A DNA stretch of 64,000 nt from Brachypterus glaber (Eukaryota > Arthropoda > Insecta > Coleoptera > Kateretidae). Positions 36,910 through 54,350 of the stretch are shown one piece after another. Made by a program: the position numbers and the translations under genes. Below the pieces are notes generated by a model, which was not told the origin of the DNA, searched no databases, and saw only the letters and a list, made by a program, of their open reading frames with translations. Where the stretch lies: assembly GCA_958510825.1 (NCBI GenBank), contig OY294054.1, positions 11,548,019 to 11,612,018 of the forward strand. The letters are read 5' to 3'. The number at the start of each line of letters is the position of its first letter. Position 1 is the first letter of the stretch.

Positions 36910-38050
36910 AGGTGCACAAGATATATCGAGAATGCCAAATATAGGCAACCAACCATATTCGCATTGTAATGCACTGGCCGCGTCAACTTAAATTTATAAT
37001 CTATCTTAGTGCCTATTCACAGACTCGCATAAGAACATAAAACATAACAATGCGATGCCGTGATTGGCTTGATGTCCCGCCATATATCTTGTAAGCCATG
37101 GCATCCCATTCTTATGTATTATGTTCTTATGCAAGCTTCTGGATAGGCCTTTATATGGTTTATTTTTAGCTACTAGTCTATAAACAACACTTATATGATT
37201 ATAAAAATTCCAGAATTTGTATGCTTCAAATTCGAAATATATGTTGCATGCTTAAATTTTAGCACTGCGTGCTTGTATCTGAATATATCAAAATTGAGTA
37301 GGTTAATTTTTAACTAGGTAGGTATTTCAATTTTTATTCAAGCATCTTTCATGCTAAGCAATAAGAAAATCAAGAAAGAAATGCACAATATATATCGAGA
37401 ATGCCAAATATAGGCAACCAACATCAAAATCTTCACATTTTGATGCCCTGGCCGCATTAACTTAAATTTATAACCTATCTTATATGGTTTATTTCTAGCT
37501 ACTGGTCTATAAACAACACTTTTGATGATATGATTATAAAAATGCCAGAATTTGTATGCTTCAAATTCGAAATATATTGCTTTTGCCAGAATTTGCATGC
37601 TTAAATTTTAGCACTGCGTGCTTGTATCTGAATATATAAAAATTGAGTAGGTTAATTTTTAACTAGGTAGGTGTTTCAATTTTTATTCAAGCATCTTTCA
37701 AGCAATAAGAAAATCAAGAAAGAGATGCACAATATATATCGAGAATGCCAAATATAGGCAACCAACATGAAATCTTCGCATTTTGATGCCCCATCCGCTT
37801 AAACTTAAATTTATAACCTATCTTATATGGTTTATTTCAGCTACTAGTCTATTAACAACACTTTTGATGATATGATAATAAAAATGCCAGAATTTGTATG
37901 CTTCAAATTCAAAATTTATGCTGCATGCTTAAATTTTAGCACTGCCTGCTTGTATCTGAATATTTTAAAATTGAGTGGGTTAATTTTTAATTAGGTAGGT
38001 ATTTCCATTTTTATTCATGCATCTTTCATGCTAAGCAATAAGAAAATCAA
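36910..38050. repeat. 335-bp tandem repeat, about 3.3 units
   Basis: Units carry ATATATCGAGAATGCCAAAT, TTATATGGTTTATTT and GCACTGCGTGCTTGTATCTG. The TTATATGGTT landmark falls at 37151, 37490 and 37822, so the period is 339 and then 332 bp. The first, partial unit is interrupted by the MITE at 37009-37150. An open frame on the minus strand (37338-37598) is repeat-derived. Confidence 0.85.
37009..37150. mobile_element. GGGCATATCCACAGGCT MITE, copy 2, inserted in tandem repeat
   Basis: The 142-bp element is flanked by TTA (37006-37008, 37151-37153). The uninterrupted repeat units show the empty site as CTATCTTATATGG, which confirms insertion with a 3-bp duplication. Confidence 0.82.
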
Positions 38051-38128
38051 GCCTTTTTTATTTAAAAAGAAAAGTTAATATTATAAAATACTGGGTCCGA
38101 ACTTTTCTTAAAAAATACTTTATAATTA

Positions 38129-38254
38129 CCCAAGTAACACAGTAGCTATACAGTATCACTTGCCGCTCTTTAGCAACAAAATTACAGCCATATGGCAGCA
38201 AAATTGCTGCGAAAGAGCGGTAAGAAATACTTTATAGCTACTATGTTACTTGGG
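38129..38254. mobile_element. 126-bp MITE, CCCAAGTAAC ends
   Basis: CCCAAGTAACACAGTAGCTA and the inverted TAGCTACTATGTTACTTGGG are flanked by TA on each side. The interior is also palindromic (CCGCTCTTTAGCA / TGCGAAAGAGCGG). Confidence 0.75.
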
Positions 38255-38437
38255 TATGAAAGGGGCCATTATTAAACAACGTCTAAATAAGACTCATATA
38301 AGAATTTCATGCTGGCACCGATATGCTTCTCGGAACCTTAAGGTTCCCTAAACAAAAAAAAACTACCAACTCTGTCAATTTTAGAGTAAATAAGGACAGA
38401 AATTTTTAATTTTAAACAAAATTATAAAAATATTAAT

Positions 38438-38657
38438 TTATTATTCCATCAATCTATTTTCTAATCATCGTACAGAGTGATATTGGTAGACTGACAGTTT
38501 CGGGCTGCTGGCCCTCTTCAGTACCAAGAGTTTTACGTTTTCCTAATCAGCCTGCAGAGTTGACTCTTGGTACTGAAGAGGGCCAACAGCCCGAAACTGT
38601 CAGTCTACCAATATCACTCTGTACGATGATTAGAAAATAGATTGATGGAATAATAAA
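38438..38657. repeat. long near-perfect palindrome with hammerhead-like core
   Basis: Two arms of about 95 bp (38438-38532 and 38563-38657) are almost exactly complementary around a loop of about 30 bp. Each arm contains, on its own strand, CTGAAGA, a GGGC/GCCC stem and GAAAC. This order matches the conserved CUGANGA - stem II - GAAA core of hammerhead ribozymes (38573-38597 on the + strand; about 38497-38521 on the - strand). Confidence 0.7.
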
Positions 38658-38852
38658 TTTAGAGTAAATAATTATACCGAAATATTTTTTACAGTCGATA
38701 ATGCAAATATTTACCTACTGATAGTTAATTACTCCAAAAAATACTCGTGAACTTTTACCGTTATATTTTGAAGTAAAAAGCGCCATAAATAGAAGCGAAT
38801 TTAATAGGAGATGTGAATGGGTTTACAGCCCAAATGTTTGGACTTTATACAG

Positions 38853-39060
38853 GGTGTCCCAAAAGTAGACGATCAAACGAAAGGGGGTGGTGAAGTAGGT
38901 CGCATCAGGTTTTGTATTTTTACTTAATTTGTCAAAAATTTTACCATTTGGTAAATTTTCCATTTCCAACCCTTTAAATAATTTTTTAATATTTTAACTT
39001 CCGTACACATGGGTTTGCAAACTGAAAGTGTAAATGGTTTTCAGATCCCAAAAAACCAAA
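38853..39060 (+). mobile_element. solitary mariner-like terminal fragment
   Basis: TACAGGGTGTCCCAAAAGTA at 38850 is a typical end of Tc1/mariner elements. I cannot find the opposite end or a transposase frame nearby. Confidence 0.4.
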
Positions 39061-40330
39061 AAAAAAAACTACCAACTCTGTCAGTTTAATTAATACCTTA
39101 AAAAATGCACAAAACAAAAAAAAAACATAAAAAAATAAAAAGAAACTAAAACAACGACAAAAATGATTCCAAATAAGATAAAAAAAACAACAAAATCTGT
39201 CCTATCTCAGAATATGGGATAATTAACCTATGATATAAATTTAAATGTCTCAAATCTTTCATGAATTTTCCTGATATAAGGCATCGAGAAACGTGAAAAA
39301 GACAAAAAATAAATTCAATAGCAAACGATTTTTCCACTATCTGTTGTTAGGGGAAAGTAATTAGGTATAAAAACTTCTTAAAAGAAATTTGTGGTTTTAA
39401 CCAAGAACAATACATATTATTCACTAACATTTCTCAATATCCGTAGGTTGCTGAAAAAAAACAATGAAAACCAACATTGGAATGAAAACTACACACAGAG
39501 AAAAAATATTGCAATAAGAAGTATTCGTGATACTTGTTGAAATTAAAAAATACTTAAGCGTTTAACCTAACAATTGAGGACAATTTTAGATTTCTCCTCA
39601 GAAATTCATCAGAAACACCAAACCCACAAAAAGCCGACCTAAACCAAATAGTTATGTTAATAATCAAGAAATTAATACATTTTTTGAGCGATTTAAACAT
39701 TTTAAAAAATATACTTTTTATTTGATTTTGTTTTGGGCGACTATTGTTTAACACAAGCATATGTGGCTATTGAAAGAATGTGTGTGCCTCTCACTTGCTC
39801 GCACGCTTTCTTACCGTGTGGCAGACAATACGCCCCCCAATAATATCAAATACACCAAACCTAACAAAAAACCATCGTAAACCAAAGAATTAGAGTATGT
39901 TAACATACAGTGGGTGTCAAAAATCCGCCCCTCTTTTAAGTGGCTTAAGATATCAACTTAAAGTTTTGAACCCAAAAATAACAACTCATATTATTTTTTT
40001 TGGTATATATTTTATACTTTTAGGGGGTAGGGGAGTAAGAGGCAATTTTTTTTAATGGAAAGGGGTCGTGTGATAAATTATTTTAAAGCTCATATAATTC
40101 ACTATGTTTTTATTTTTTTAAACATTTTTTTAAGGAGGTTAAAAAAGTGTTGAAAATGGGCATTTTCGTCAAAAGAATAATATCGTATTTCTTACCAATA
40201 TGTTAATGTTTTAGTATTTATACATTTGCGTTTTATACGAACGCATTGGAAATGTTGTAGTTTTTTTTTACCAATATTATTTTTTTAAGGTCTGTTTCTT
40301 AATCTGTTAAATAATAAATCATATTTTCCC
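39061..40330. other. intergenic DNA with a diverged repeat at 39905-40120
   Basis: No gene. The segment from CAGTGGGTGTCAAAAATCCG to about 40120 is a diverged relative of the repeats at 11695-12170 and 19780-20000. Confidence 0.45.
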
Positions 40331-40335
40331 ATATA

Positions 40336-41586
40336 CAGCTTGTATTTGAAATAGGATCCGAAGGTGATTCTATTTCATTAAATATGACAAAAAGCTCCTA
40401 CAAAGATATGTCTAAAAATGCATCGTAAGGGAGCTAAGCCCCTTTGAAAGTGGCTAAAAAATTCGGTTTTTATTTAATATAGCAACGAGATTTTACACTT
40501 GAACTAACCTTAATAAGGCCTATCTTATTATGTTATTTTCATGTACTTTAAACAGGGGTGTGCGAAATGGCTGTGCCTTATCAGTTTTTTGTCTTAAACT
40601 TTTTTCTGTATAACTTTTTTGTAATTTTATGTTTGAAATATTACACAGATCAAAATACATAAAAAAGGTACTCTTGTTATAATACTATGGGATTAACCGT
40701 TTTCGAGAAAAAATCATGTATCCAATACATACAAATAATAAGATAATTACCAGCTTTATTTTAAATAGATAAACTCAATAATAACCCCCGCGTGGCTTTT
40801 ACTTTATTGAGTGGATAATTACGTATTTTAACCACTCAACTGTCACTTTTCAAACTATGTTCTTGAAAATGTCATTAAAATTTTTAATAAAAATATGAAT
40901 TCCTAAGCTATTTATTGGATAAAACCTTGTATGGCACTCATGGGTAAACCGATATTGCCCTCTCGAAAATTAACCTGCTTGGCTGACGCCTCGCAGGTTA
41001 ATTTTCTCATGGGCAATAACTTACTTTACCCACTAGTACCATAAATAACTATTGAAGATGAAATTTCACGGTTCGAGGAAATACTAAACTGTTAAAAACC
41101 AAAATTTTAATGATGCAAGGTGAACGTACTTTAAAAACTAAGAAAAAACCTCATATAGAGTTTCTTCCAAAAATCAATCCTAAGGGAGCTATGGTCTCCT
41201 AAAATACACCATTTTTAAGGGCCATAGTAGCTTTAAAAAGGATTTTTCGACCTACATGAATAGAAACGTTTTTTCTTAGTTTTTGATATAAAATAACCCT
41301 GCATTATTGATATTTTGGTTTTCAACATTTTACTATTTAATTTTTCGTCCTCGAGCCGTGAAATTTTACCTTCAAGTAAATTTTTCTCGAAAACGGTCAA
41401 TCCTACAGTATTATAACTAAAACAAAACCTCGTTGCTATAGCTCAAAGGGTTCCTGAGTTATTAAATAAATTTTTTGACATGTTTTAATAAATATATTTT
41501 TAGACATGTTTGTATGAACTCTTTGCCATATTTTATGAAGTAGAATCACCCATTAAAATATCGGACCCTATTTCAAATTTAACGTG
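40336..41586. mobile_element. CAGGGTG foldback element with an internal insert
   Basis: The ends CAGCTTGTATTTGAAATAG and the inverted CTATTTCAAATTTAACGTG are flanked by TA. Landmarks match the element at 15118-16292. About 330 bp at about 40719-41055 (with CCGCGTGGCTTTTACTTTAT and GATATTGCCCTCTCGAAAAT) is absent from the other copies and is a later insertion. Confidence 0.75.
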
Positions 41587-41603
41587 TATACTAATATTTT
41601 ATA

Positions 41604-41704
41604 AAACATTTATTTAACTCATTTTACCAAATTGTCATAGATTGTAATCTGAAGGACAATAAATATTTCTATTCTATTCTATTCTATTCTATTCTATTCT
41701 ATTC
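41604..41704 (+). mobile_element. severely 5'-truncated non-LTR retrotransposon tail
   Basis: A stretch of about 100 bp ends GGACAATAAATATTTC(TATTC)n. It is flanked by an exact 15-bp duplication TACTAATATTTTATA at 41589-41603 and 41705-41719. This is the signature of target-primed insertion of only the 3' end of a LINE (or a SINE sharing its tail). It lies just beside the end of the preceding foldback element. Confidence 0.82.
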
Positions 41705-41719
41705 TACTAATATTTTATA

Positions 41720-42395
41720 TAGTTTATATTGTTTTGCATTATTTCATATTTTATTATAAGAACTTTGAAAAAGGGACGTTTGTCCTGTTAACTAAAAACA
41801 TAAATAAAAATAAATACATTTAAAACACCCTGTATAGTAATTACCATGGGTGCGAAGTAAATAACGTTGTTTTCGTTCTCAAGTTCATAAGGCCAACTTA
41901 GGACGTTGGCTTTAATTTCGAAATTTAAAACACACTAATTAAAATATTACCGCTGCGAATTAACAGAATTAGAAAAGAATGATTTAAATCGATTGTTCGG
42001 TTCATTTATTCGCTAGCATGATTAATAGACAAACAGATTTCCAAAGTATTTTAAATTATTTATTAAGTATGTTATCCTAGACTGAGGCGCAGTTCGGATA
42101 TTTTGAATCTAAAATTTTAAAATTTTCTAACGCCACTTTTGCTTTTTTAGCTTACCAGAAAAGAAAATTACAGCAAAAAAAAAAGTTTTGCAAATTTTAA
42201 TTTACAGGGTGATCCAAATTTGAGTACACAATCCTTTGTTTGACTCATAGTATTTTTTTTTCCAGAACGACCCAATTTTTATTATTTTATTTTTAAGAAA
42301 ATTGATTTATAAAAGTTTCTCATTGATGATTCGTTTGTATGTATCAAATTTTGCATTATTTGACAGAAACAAACCAAACTTTTATTGAGGTTTAT
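41720..42395. other. intergenic DNA
   Basis: No gene. Isolated ACACCCTGTATAG (about 41827) and TACAGGGTGATCC (about 42204) motifs look like mariner-type ends but do not form a convincing pair. Confidence 0.4.
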
Positions 42396-42397
42396 AC

Positions 42398-42472
42398 TGC
42401 CGTGCTAAGCTGAAATGTCCAATCTACATAGGTTTAACATACACAGATAGGAGTTTTCAGCTTAGCACGGCA
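42398..42472. repeat. 75-bp palindromic micro-element, copy 1
   Basis: TGCCGTGCTAAGCTGAAA is mirrored by TTTCAGCTTAGCACGGCA with a mid-section ATCTACATAGGTTTAACATA. A copy of identical length lies at 51199-51273. Confidence 0.75.
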
Positions 42473-42892
42473 TTATAGTTATACTGTTCTAACTTTCTTT
42501 TACCCTATCCAATTTAAAAACTGAAATATCTTCTTTAAAATAACCTCACACCTAAGACTATTATCATAAAATTATAGAGCATCATCTTCAAAACCAAAAA
42601 TTAAAACAATAACTTTTTGAGAATACTAAGTTAACTAAATTTGACCAGTACAATATCAGATTTATTTGTCACATTTTACTTTCTTGGTTAAATTCTTAGT
42701 TAAGTATTAATTATTGGGTAAACTAACCTAACATGACATGATCAAAAATATAAAGTCTTAACCATCTTTAAATCTGTGTGAATGCAAAATTTCGGAATGC
42801 ATTTTTTATTATTCACTTTTCAAGGATCAGACTTTGAGGTGTAATATAAACAAAATATATTGTAAGCACTTCTTAACTGTATCTACACTCAG

Positions 42893-43331
42893 AAAATGTC
42901 ATTGTTATTTTAATACAAAATTTTATTTGTAAATACATATTTGTTATTTATATCGCCACCATTGGTATTTAATTCTTTACTTGTGATATTAAATACTGCA
43001 ATGTGTGTATTGTATACAAAATGTTGTCATACTAACATAGAACCCGTGCTGGTACATTTGAATCCCGACTCAACATGTGTTTACTAATACTAGCATGTTA
43101 TAGTAAAAATTATTGTAACATTTGGTTAAGCCTATCACACTTATAGTATGGTATACTTTGAGTTGTTGTTAAGTTGTATTACTGATCTAGTTTAAAGTAT
43201 GTTACAGTATTCAGAAAAATTAACAATATCACAAGTAAATTATTAAATACCAATGGTGGCGATATAAATAAAAAATTTGTATTAACAATAACATTCAGTA
43301 TTAAAAATACAACGAAATTTTCTGAGTGTAG
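42893..43331. mobile_element. MITE, CTACACTCAGAAAAT ends
   Basis: The 439-bp element is bounded by CTACACTCAGAAAAT and the inverted TTTTCTGAGTGTAG. Its interior (TATCGCCACCATTGGTATTT, AGTTGTATTACTGATCTAGT) matches an arm of the foldback at 5227-6005, here with most of the second arm missing. Confidence 0.75.
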
Positions 43332-43334
43332 CAA

Positions 43335-44500
43335 TTAACTTTTGATATAATGTTACTACCAGGATAAGCATTCGGAAATTGGGTTAATTTTCGTAAAATT
43401 TATAGAGTACTATATATGGCATAAAAGTAGAAAAAAGCTAGCCTTTGAGAGTTATTATCCACATGCCCTTCGCCACCTCAGGAAAACATAACCAAGCACA
43501 AAATATGGAAAGTATGCTGGTGTTATGATTTTTCCAAATATTTAAAAAAAAATCACAGGGTTCTTTTTAGAAAAAAAGTTTTACTAATTTTATTCGTTTA
43601 AAATAATTTCACTTTAGATAAAACTTGACAGCTTTTTAATAAAGTACTTCCATTGAAACTAATGTGATTTATGATTGTTTTTCATTTTTAATTTAAATGG
43701 TAATAAACATTTGAACGCCGAAGAAACAGCTGAATATAATAACATCTTTAAGCGAGAAGGAAAAGAACCATAAGACTTTTTTGATAAATCTTTACATTCT
43801 AATACACTACAAGATTTTCCAATATATTTTCTTTTTTTGACTCTCAAGATACATTCATTAATTTGTGTTATCTTGCTGTATCGGCTAGGATGTAATCATT
43901 CATTAGTTTTTGTATTTCCTATGAAGAAAAACAAGTTTTAAAGCATTTCTTACAAACCATCTCTATTCAAACTTTCTTGTAGAGCTTGAAAACATTTTTT
44001 TACTGGTAATACTTGTTGTGTCATCACTTTAAAGAAATAGCACCATGCAAAAACATCATTAACACGACCTCAAAGCGACCTAAATGCTAAATGTACATGA
44101 CACAGACGTCGTGTGTTTTGATGTTGTGTTTACGTCTTGCTTGAGTCGTTTCCATTTTCTAAGAGCATTTTTTAGGTAACATATAACTTAAGTCATTAAT
44201 ATAAAACAATATTTTAAAAGGTCCTAAAACAGTACCTTGAGGTACTCCACGAAATCTTTGAAACTAGACCCTCAAAAGTGTAAAATTTATCAGGGAAAGT
44301 TTTTTCTTTACTGTAGTATAAAAAAATAGTAAATAGCAGATTTTAAATCCGATTGTGATGGGTTATCCTCAACAACTTTACTTACTATCCTAGAAAGATT
44401 TAAATAGCTCTACTAAAAAGTTATAAAAATATCCTATGGAACATTTTCTATCTCACCTCACGTTATGTAGGTAAAACTAATAGCGGTTTTCTTGCACCTA
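43335..44500. other. DNA upstream of lipocalin 1
   Basis: No gene or clear repeat was recognised; it presumably contains distal regulatory sequence of lipocalin 1. Confidence 0.4.
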
Positions 44501-44506
44501 TGATGG

Positions 44507-44514
44507 TATAAAAG
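44507..44514 (+). promoter_or_regulatory. TATA box of lipocalin 1
   Basis: TATAAAAG lies 40-47 bp before the start codon, which predicts transcription start near 44537-44542 and a very short 5' leader. Confidence 0.6.
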
Positions 44515-44553
44515 CTTTACCGTTTTATCTTTCTTGATTAAAATAGTTTTAAC

Positions 44554-50695
<6,142 letters not shown>

Positions 50696-50697
<2 letters not shown>

Positions 50698-50701
50698 TAA
50701 A
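50696..50701 (+). terminator. polyadenylation signal overlapping lipocalin 1 stop
   Basis: AATAAA begins on the second base of the stop codon. Other AATAAG/AATAAA-like boxes follow within 90 bp, so the used site is uncertain. Confidence 0.35.
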
Positions 50702-51198
50702 ATTAATCTATTTTTTTAAATTGTACAAATATTTAGTAATATTATAAATAAGTATTTATTTTAATTAAAAAGAAATTACTGATAATATCTAGATTTTATT
50801 TTCTATCACAAGCACCTTTTTTTAAAAACAATTACCTATCAAAATTTGAAACATGTTTTTATTTATTAATCTTAATTAATAACAGATTACCTACAGTGAA
50901 CAAAAATAAATAAATAAAAACATACTACACAGAAAGAATAGTTGCTTTTAAAATTTTTAGAAGAATTATGGGACGATGGCCCAGCAGTACAGCGCTGGGC
51001 TATCACGCTAGAGACCCGGGTTGTAACCCCGGCGCCAGTAGAATAACAGCCGAATTTTCCATTGGTATGTTCCTCTAGGTAGACTCAGCCTTGAAATCCT
51101 GAGGAAATAATTATAATTATTTCCCCAGGATTTTAAGGCGGTTAAAGCGTAATGCTGGACACATTACTTTCGAGTATACCGATCGGTCCTAGTAATAC

Positions 51199-51273
51199 TG
51201 CCGCGCTAAGCTGAAAGGTCCTATCTACATAGGTTTAACATATACAGATAGGACCTTTCAGCTTAGAAAGGCA
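51199..51273. repeat. 75-bp palindromic micro-element, copy 2
   Basis: TGCCGCGCTAAGCTGAAAGG with the mirrored right arm CCTTTCAGCTTAGAAAGGCA. It has the same length and mid-section (TCTACATAGGTTTAACATA) as the copy at 42398-42472. It sits exactly between the SINE body and its satellite tail. Confidence 0.75.
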
Positions 51274-51491
51274 TACTATACTATACTATACTATACTATA
51301 CTATACTATACTATACTATACTATACTATACTATACTATACTATACTATACTATACTATACTATACTATACTATACTATACTATACTATACTATACTATA
51401 CTATACTATACTATACTATACTATACTATACTATACTATACTATACTATACTATACTATACTATACTATACTATACTATACTATACTATAC
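51273..51491. repeat. pentanucleotide satellite (TACTA)n
   Basis: About 44 uniform units form the 3' tail of the SINE. Confidence 0.97.
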
Positions 51492-52240
51492 TTGCGTTTA
51501 CGCACTAGAAGAGTATAATACGGTAGTTTCGAGTGTTCCAAAATTGTCAAAAATCGTCCTAGACAAAAACTATTGGATATAAATGTGTTTCTTGAAAAAA
51601 TAAGTAACTTCGAGTCGAAATTTTCAGGAAAAATCATGTTCTATGTGGGAAAGATAACTTTTATTTTTAAAAATAATTCTCCCAAAAACAAAAATTTATG
51701 CTTTAAAATAAAGATCTTCAATACAAAATATGAAAATTGCCGTTTCGTAACTATAAGTAAAATGGGCCATATTTTTAAAATAAAAATATATTCTTTAAAG
51801 AAAATGTTACCATAATAAGTCTCCCGAATGGCTCGCTATCACTTTTTCCCCTAATAAAATAATATTTTTACGATTTCAAATTTTGATTGTAATAAAAAAC
51901 TTATTAAAAGTCACGTGTAAAGAATAAAAATTACAAGTCATGACTTTTTATTTGCCTTAGATTACTTGAATTGTTTCATACTTATACTTACCTAAAAAAT
52001 ATATTTATAAATATTTTTAAGAACCACTTATGTTATTAAAAAATAATAAATCTGTATTCAAACAATAACTACGTTTATACGATAAACAAATACTCTAGTT
52101 ATAAATAATTAAGATCCATACAAAATATAACCAAAATAAGTACCGAAAATATTGCCAACATAAAAAAAACAACACAAGTAGAAAACTTGCTGCTTTATAT
52201 TCAAGTGCGAGGGGCTAACCGCGAGGAAATCTTTTGTACA
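51492..52240. other. intergenic AT-rich DNA
   Basis: An 80-codon frame at 51573-51815 is Lys/Phe/Ile-rich and typical of random AT-rich sequence. No gene is supported. Confidence 0.4.
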
Positions 52241-52244
52241 AGCC

Positions 52245-52375
52245 AAAGGAACTCAGGAGGTACTCTGGAGGAGCTCTGAAGAACTCTGGAGGAACTCCGA
52301 GGAACTCTGAAGAACTCTGGAGGAACTCCGGAGGAACTCCGAAGGAACTCTGAGGAACTCTTTGCAAAAAGGAAC
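52245..52375. repeat. GAGGAACTCyG minisatellite
   Basis: About ten short units of 11-15 bp (GAGGAACTCCG, GAAGAACTCTG). A few more occur at about 53040-53095, on the far side of the next repeat array. Confidence 0.85.
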
Positions 52376-52489
52376 TCTTTTGTGCAAATTTCAGACGCGG
52401 TCAGAAACAATTATTATTTATTACCCATGCGGATTAATGTTTTCATTTTCAAACTAGATGAGCCGTTACAAACACCTTATCAAAACATC

Positions 52490-52990
52490 CTACCTTTGGG
52501 TGCCAATTTTTCTTTGAAGGGGCGCCAAGTTTGGTAGAAAGTGTCAGGGACAAAGCATTTTTTCCTGAAGGTAATTTTGGGGTGCCAATTTTTGTTTTGA
52601 GGGGGCGCTTAGTTTGGTAGAAACCGTTAGGGACAAAGCTTTTTTTCCTGAAGGTAACTTTTTTTTGAAAGAGCGCCAAGTTTAGTAGAAACCGTCAGGG
52701 ACAAAGCTCTTTTTCTTGAAGGTAAATATGGGGCGCCATTTTTATTTTGAAGGGGCGCCAAGTTTGGTAGTAACCGTTAGGGACAAAGCTTTTTTTTTCA
52801 TGAAGGTATTTTTTGGGCGCCAACTTCTCTTTTTTTGTAGGGGCGCCAAGTTTTGGTTGAAACTGTCAGGGACAAATTTTTTTTCATGAAGGTATTTTTT
52901 TGGGCGCCAATTTCTTTTTTTTTGTAGGGGCGCCAAGTTTGGTTGAAACCGTCAGGGACAAAGCTTTGAGGGTGCCTTATTGGCAGTAGT
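52490..52990. repeat. GGGGCGCCAAGTTTGG tandem repeat, six units
   Basis: The units begin near 52521, 52602, 52671, 52754, 52841 and 52928, with 69-88 bp spacing. Each has GGCGCCAAGTTTGGT, GAAACCGTCAGGGACAAAGC and a T-rich stretch. Minus-strand open frames across it are repeat-derived. Confidence 0.9.
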
Positions 52991-53099
52991 TCTTGCATAG
53001 CGGTAATTTCTACGGCTTATTTGCCAAAAATTACCCCTTCCAGAGAGGAACTCTTAAGGAACAGGAGAAACTCCCAAGGAACTCCGAAGGAACTCTTTC

Positions 53100-53270
53100 T
53101 TTCTTTGAAAACGGTTAAACCTACAGTATTACAACAGAGTACCTTTTTATGTATTTTGACCTGAGAAATCATATTCCAAAAATAAAATTACAAAAAAGTT
53201 ACATAGAAAAAAGTAGGGAACAAAAAACTGATAAGGTGCCCCCGTTTCGCACACTCGTGGCTAAATAATA
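53100..53270. mobile_element. fragment of the CAGGGTG foldback family
   Basis: GAAAACGGTTAAACCTACAG through CCCCGTTTCGCACACTCGTG matches the inner arm of the element at 15118-16292. Both ends are missing. Confidence 0.75.
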
Positions 53271-53431
53271 ATGAGATTAGACGTCAACCTGTTTTAAAAA
53301 TTGGGGAATATATCTGGGAACACATTTTTATAAATTATAATTTAAGAATATAGTTTATCAATCAATAAAAATGATCTCCGAGCTCTTTTCTTGCTTAATA
53401 CCCGCTTATCTACCTAATTGTTTTATTAGTA

Positions 53432-54187
53432 GGGGAAGTCAGGGTTAACTGGGCCACAGGGTTAACTGCTCCACCTGGATTTTTCAACTTTTTTTATTAG
53501 TATTGGCGCCTTAGGGCAAATTCTGGTGATATTTGATTAGTAGTATTGTTTAAAGTATTATGACCGTGTTGTCCACTTGTAAGTTGTAGTAAAGAAAGTT
53601 ATTTTTTTTATTATTATTATTAATATTTTACCTAATATACTGAGTATTTTATTAATTATTATGCATAATTTCCGCCTTCTAATATCTTATTAAGTAATAA
53701 AATTTTATGATTTTATTCAGTAGTGTCATTCAGGGTTAACTGGTTCGGGGTTAACTGGACCACTTATTTCAATATTTATTAGTTCGGGGTTAAATGGGCC
53801 ATGTCCAAACTCCGGATCAGTTAACCCTCAGATATATCTAATATTTAACATATTATGTTGTCTATTTTTATTTTAAAATTAAATTTTATTTGATTTCAAA
53901 TCGTTTTTATACACAATAATTACAATACAATACATTTTTGTTAGTGGACCAGTTAACCCTGAGTAGTGGTCCAGTTAACCCTGCCCTATGGGGTTAACTG
54001 GTCCAGCGGGGTTAAATGGTTTATCGTTAATAACTTTTTTTATATAAATAATATTTGTCTGAAGTATTAATATGTTCTAACTATAGTATTAATCTACCTT
54101 TTGCTATAGAAAATAGTTGAAAATTGTTTACAGGTTTTTCAAAAACTCGATATGAAAAAAAGCGGCCCAGTTAACCCCGACATCCCC
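53432..54187. mobile_element. MITE with GGTTAACTGGNCC motif array
   Basis: The ends GGGGAAGTCAGGGTTAACTG and (complement) GGGGATGTCGGGGTTAACTG are flanked by TA (53430-53431, 54188-54189). Around eleven variants of GGTTAACTGG occur inside in both orientations. There is no coding capacity. It lies about 160 bp upstream of the lipocalin 2 start. Confidence 0.75.
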
Positions 54188-54287
54188 TATACTAATACTT
54201 AAACCTTATCTACTCTTAAATTTTAATACGCAAAATACTATATAAAAACTCTAATGAAGTTGTTTAAAATTTAATGTACTTACTTAT

Positions 54288-54293
54288 TATATA
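54288..54293 (+). promoter_or_regulatory. possible TATA box of lipocalin 2
   Basis: TATATA within TTATTATATAGCAG lies about 60 bp before the start codon and would place transcription start near 54318-54323. Confidence 0.4.
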
Positions 54294-54350
54294 GCAGACA
54301 GTTATCTAAAGTTTTTTTTGTAGATACATTATTGCTATAACAACATTAAA

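Larger units (their letters stand above)
50968..51491 (+). mobile_element. tRNA-derived SINE with (TACTA)n tail
   Basis: The head GGCCCAGCAGTACAGCGCTGG ... GGGTTGTAACCCC resembles the tRNA A and B boxes. A unique body with a TTATAATTATTTCC block follows, then a 75-bp palindromic insert at 51199-51273 and the pentanucleotide tail. A TAGAAGA-like direct repeat at about 50957 and 51508 may be the target duplication. It lacks the fold of a functional tRNA. Confidence 0.7.

Noticed and set aside
36910..38050. CRISPR-like array
   Set aside because: Units of about 335 bp with no unique spacers, in an intron-bearing animal genome; it is an ordinary tandem repeat.
50970..51040. Possible tRNA gene
   Set aside because: A and B box-like motifs are present but no cloverleaf forms, and the sequence continues into a SINE body and tail.
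52201..52998. Overlapping minus-strand frames with repeated peptides
   Set aside because: Products of the GGCGCC and GAGGAACTC minisatellites.
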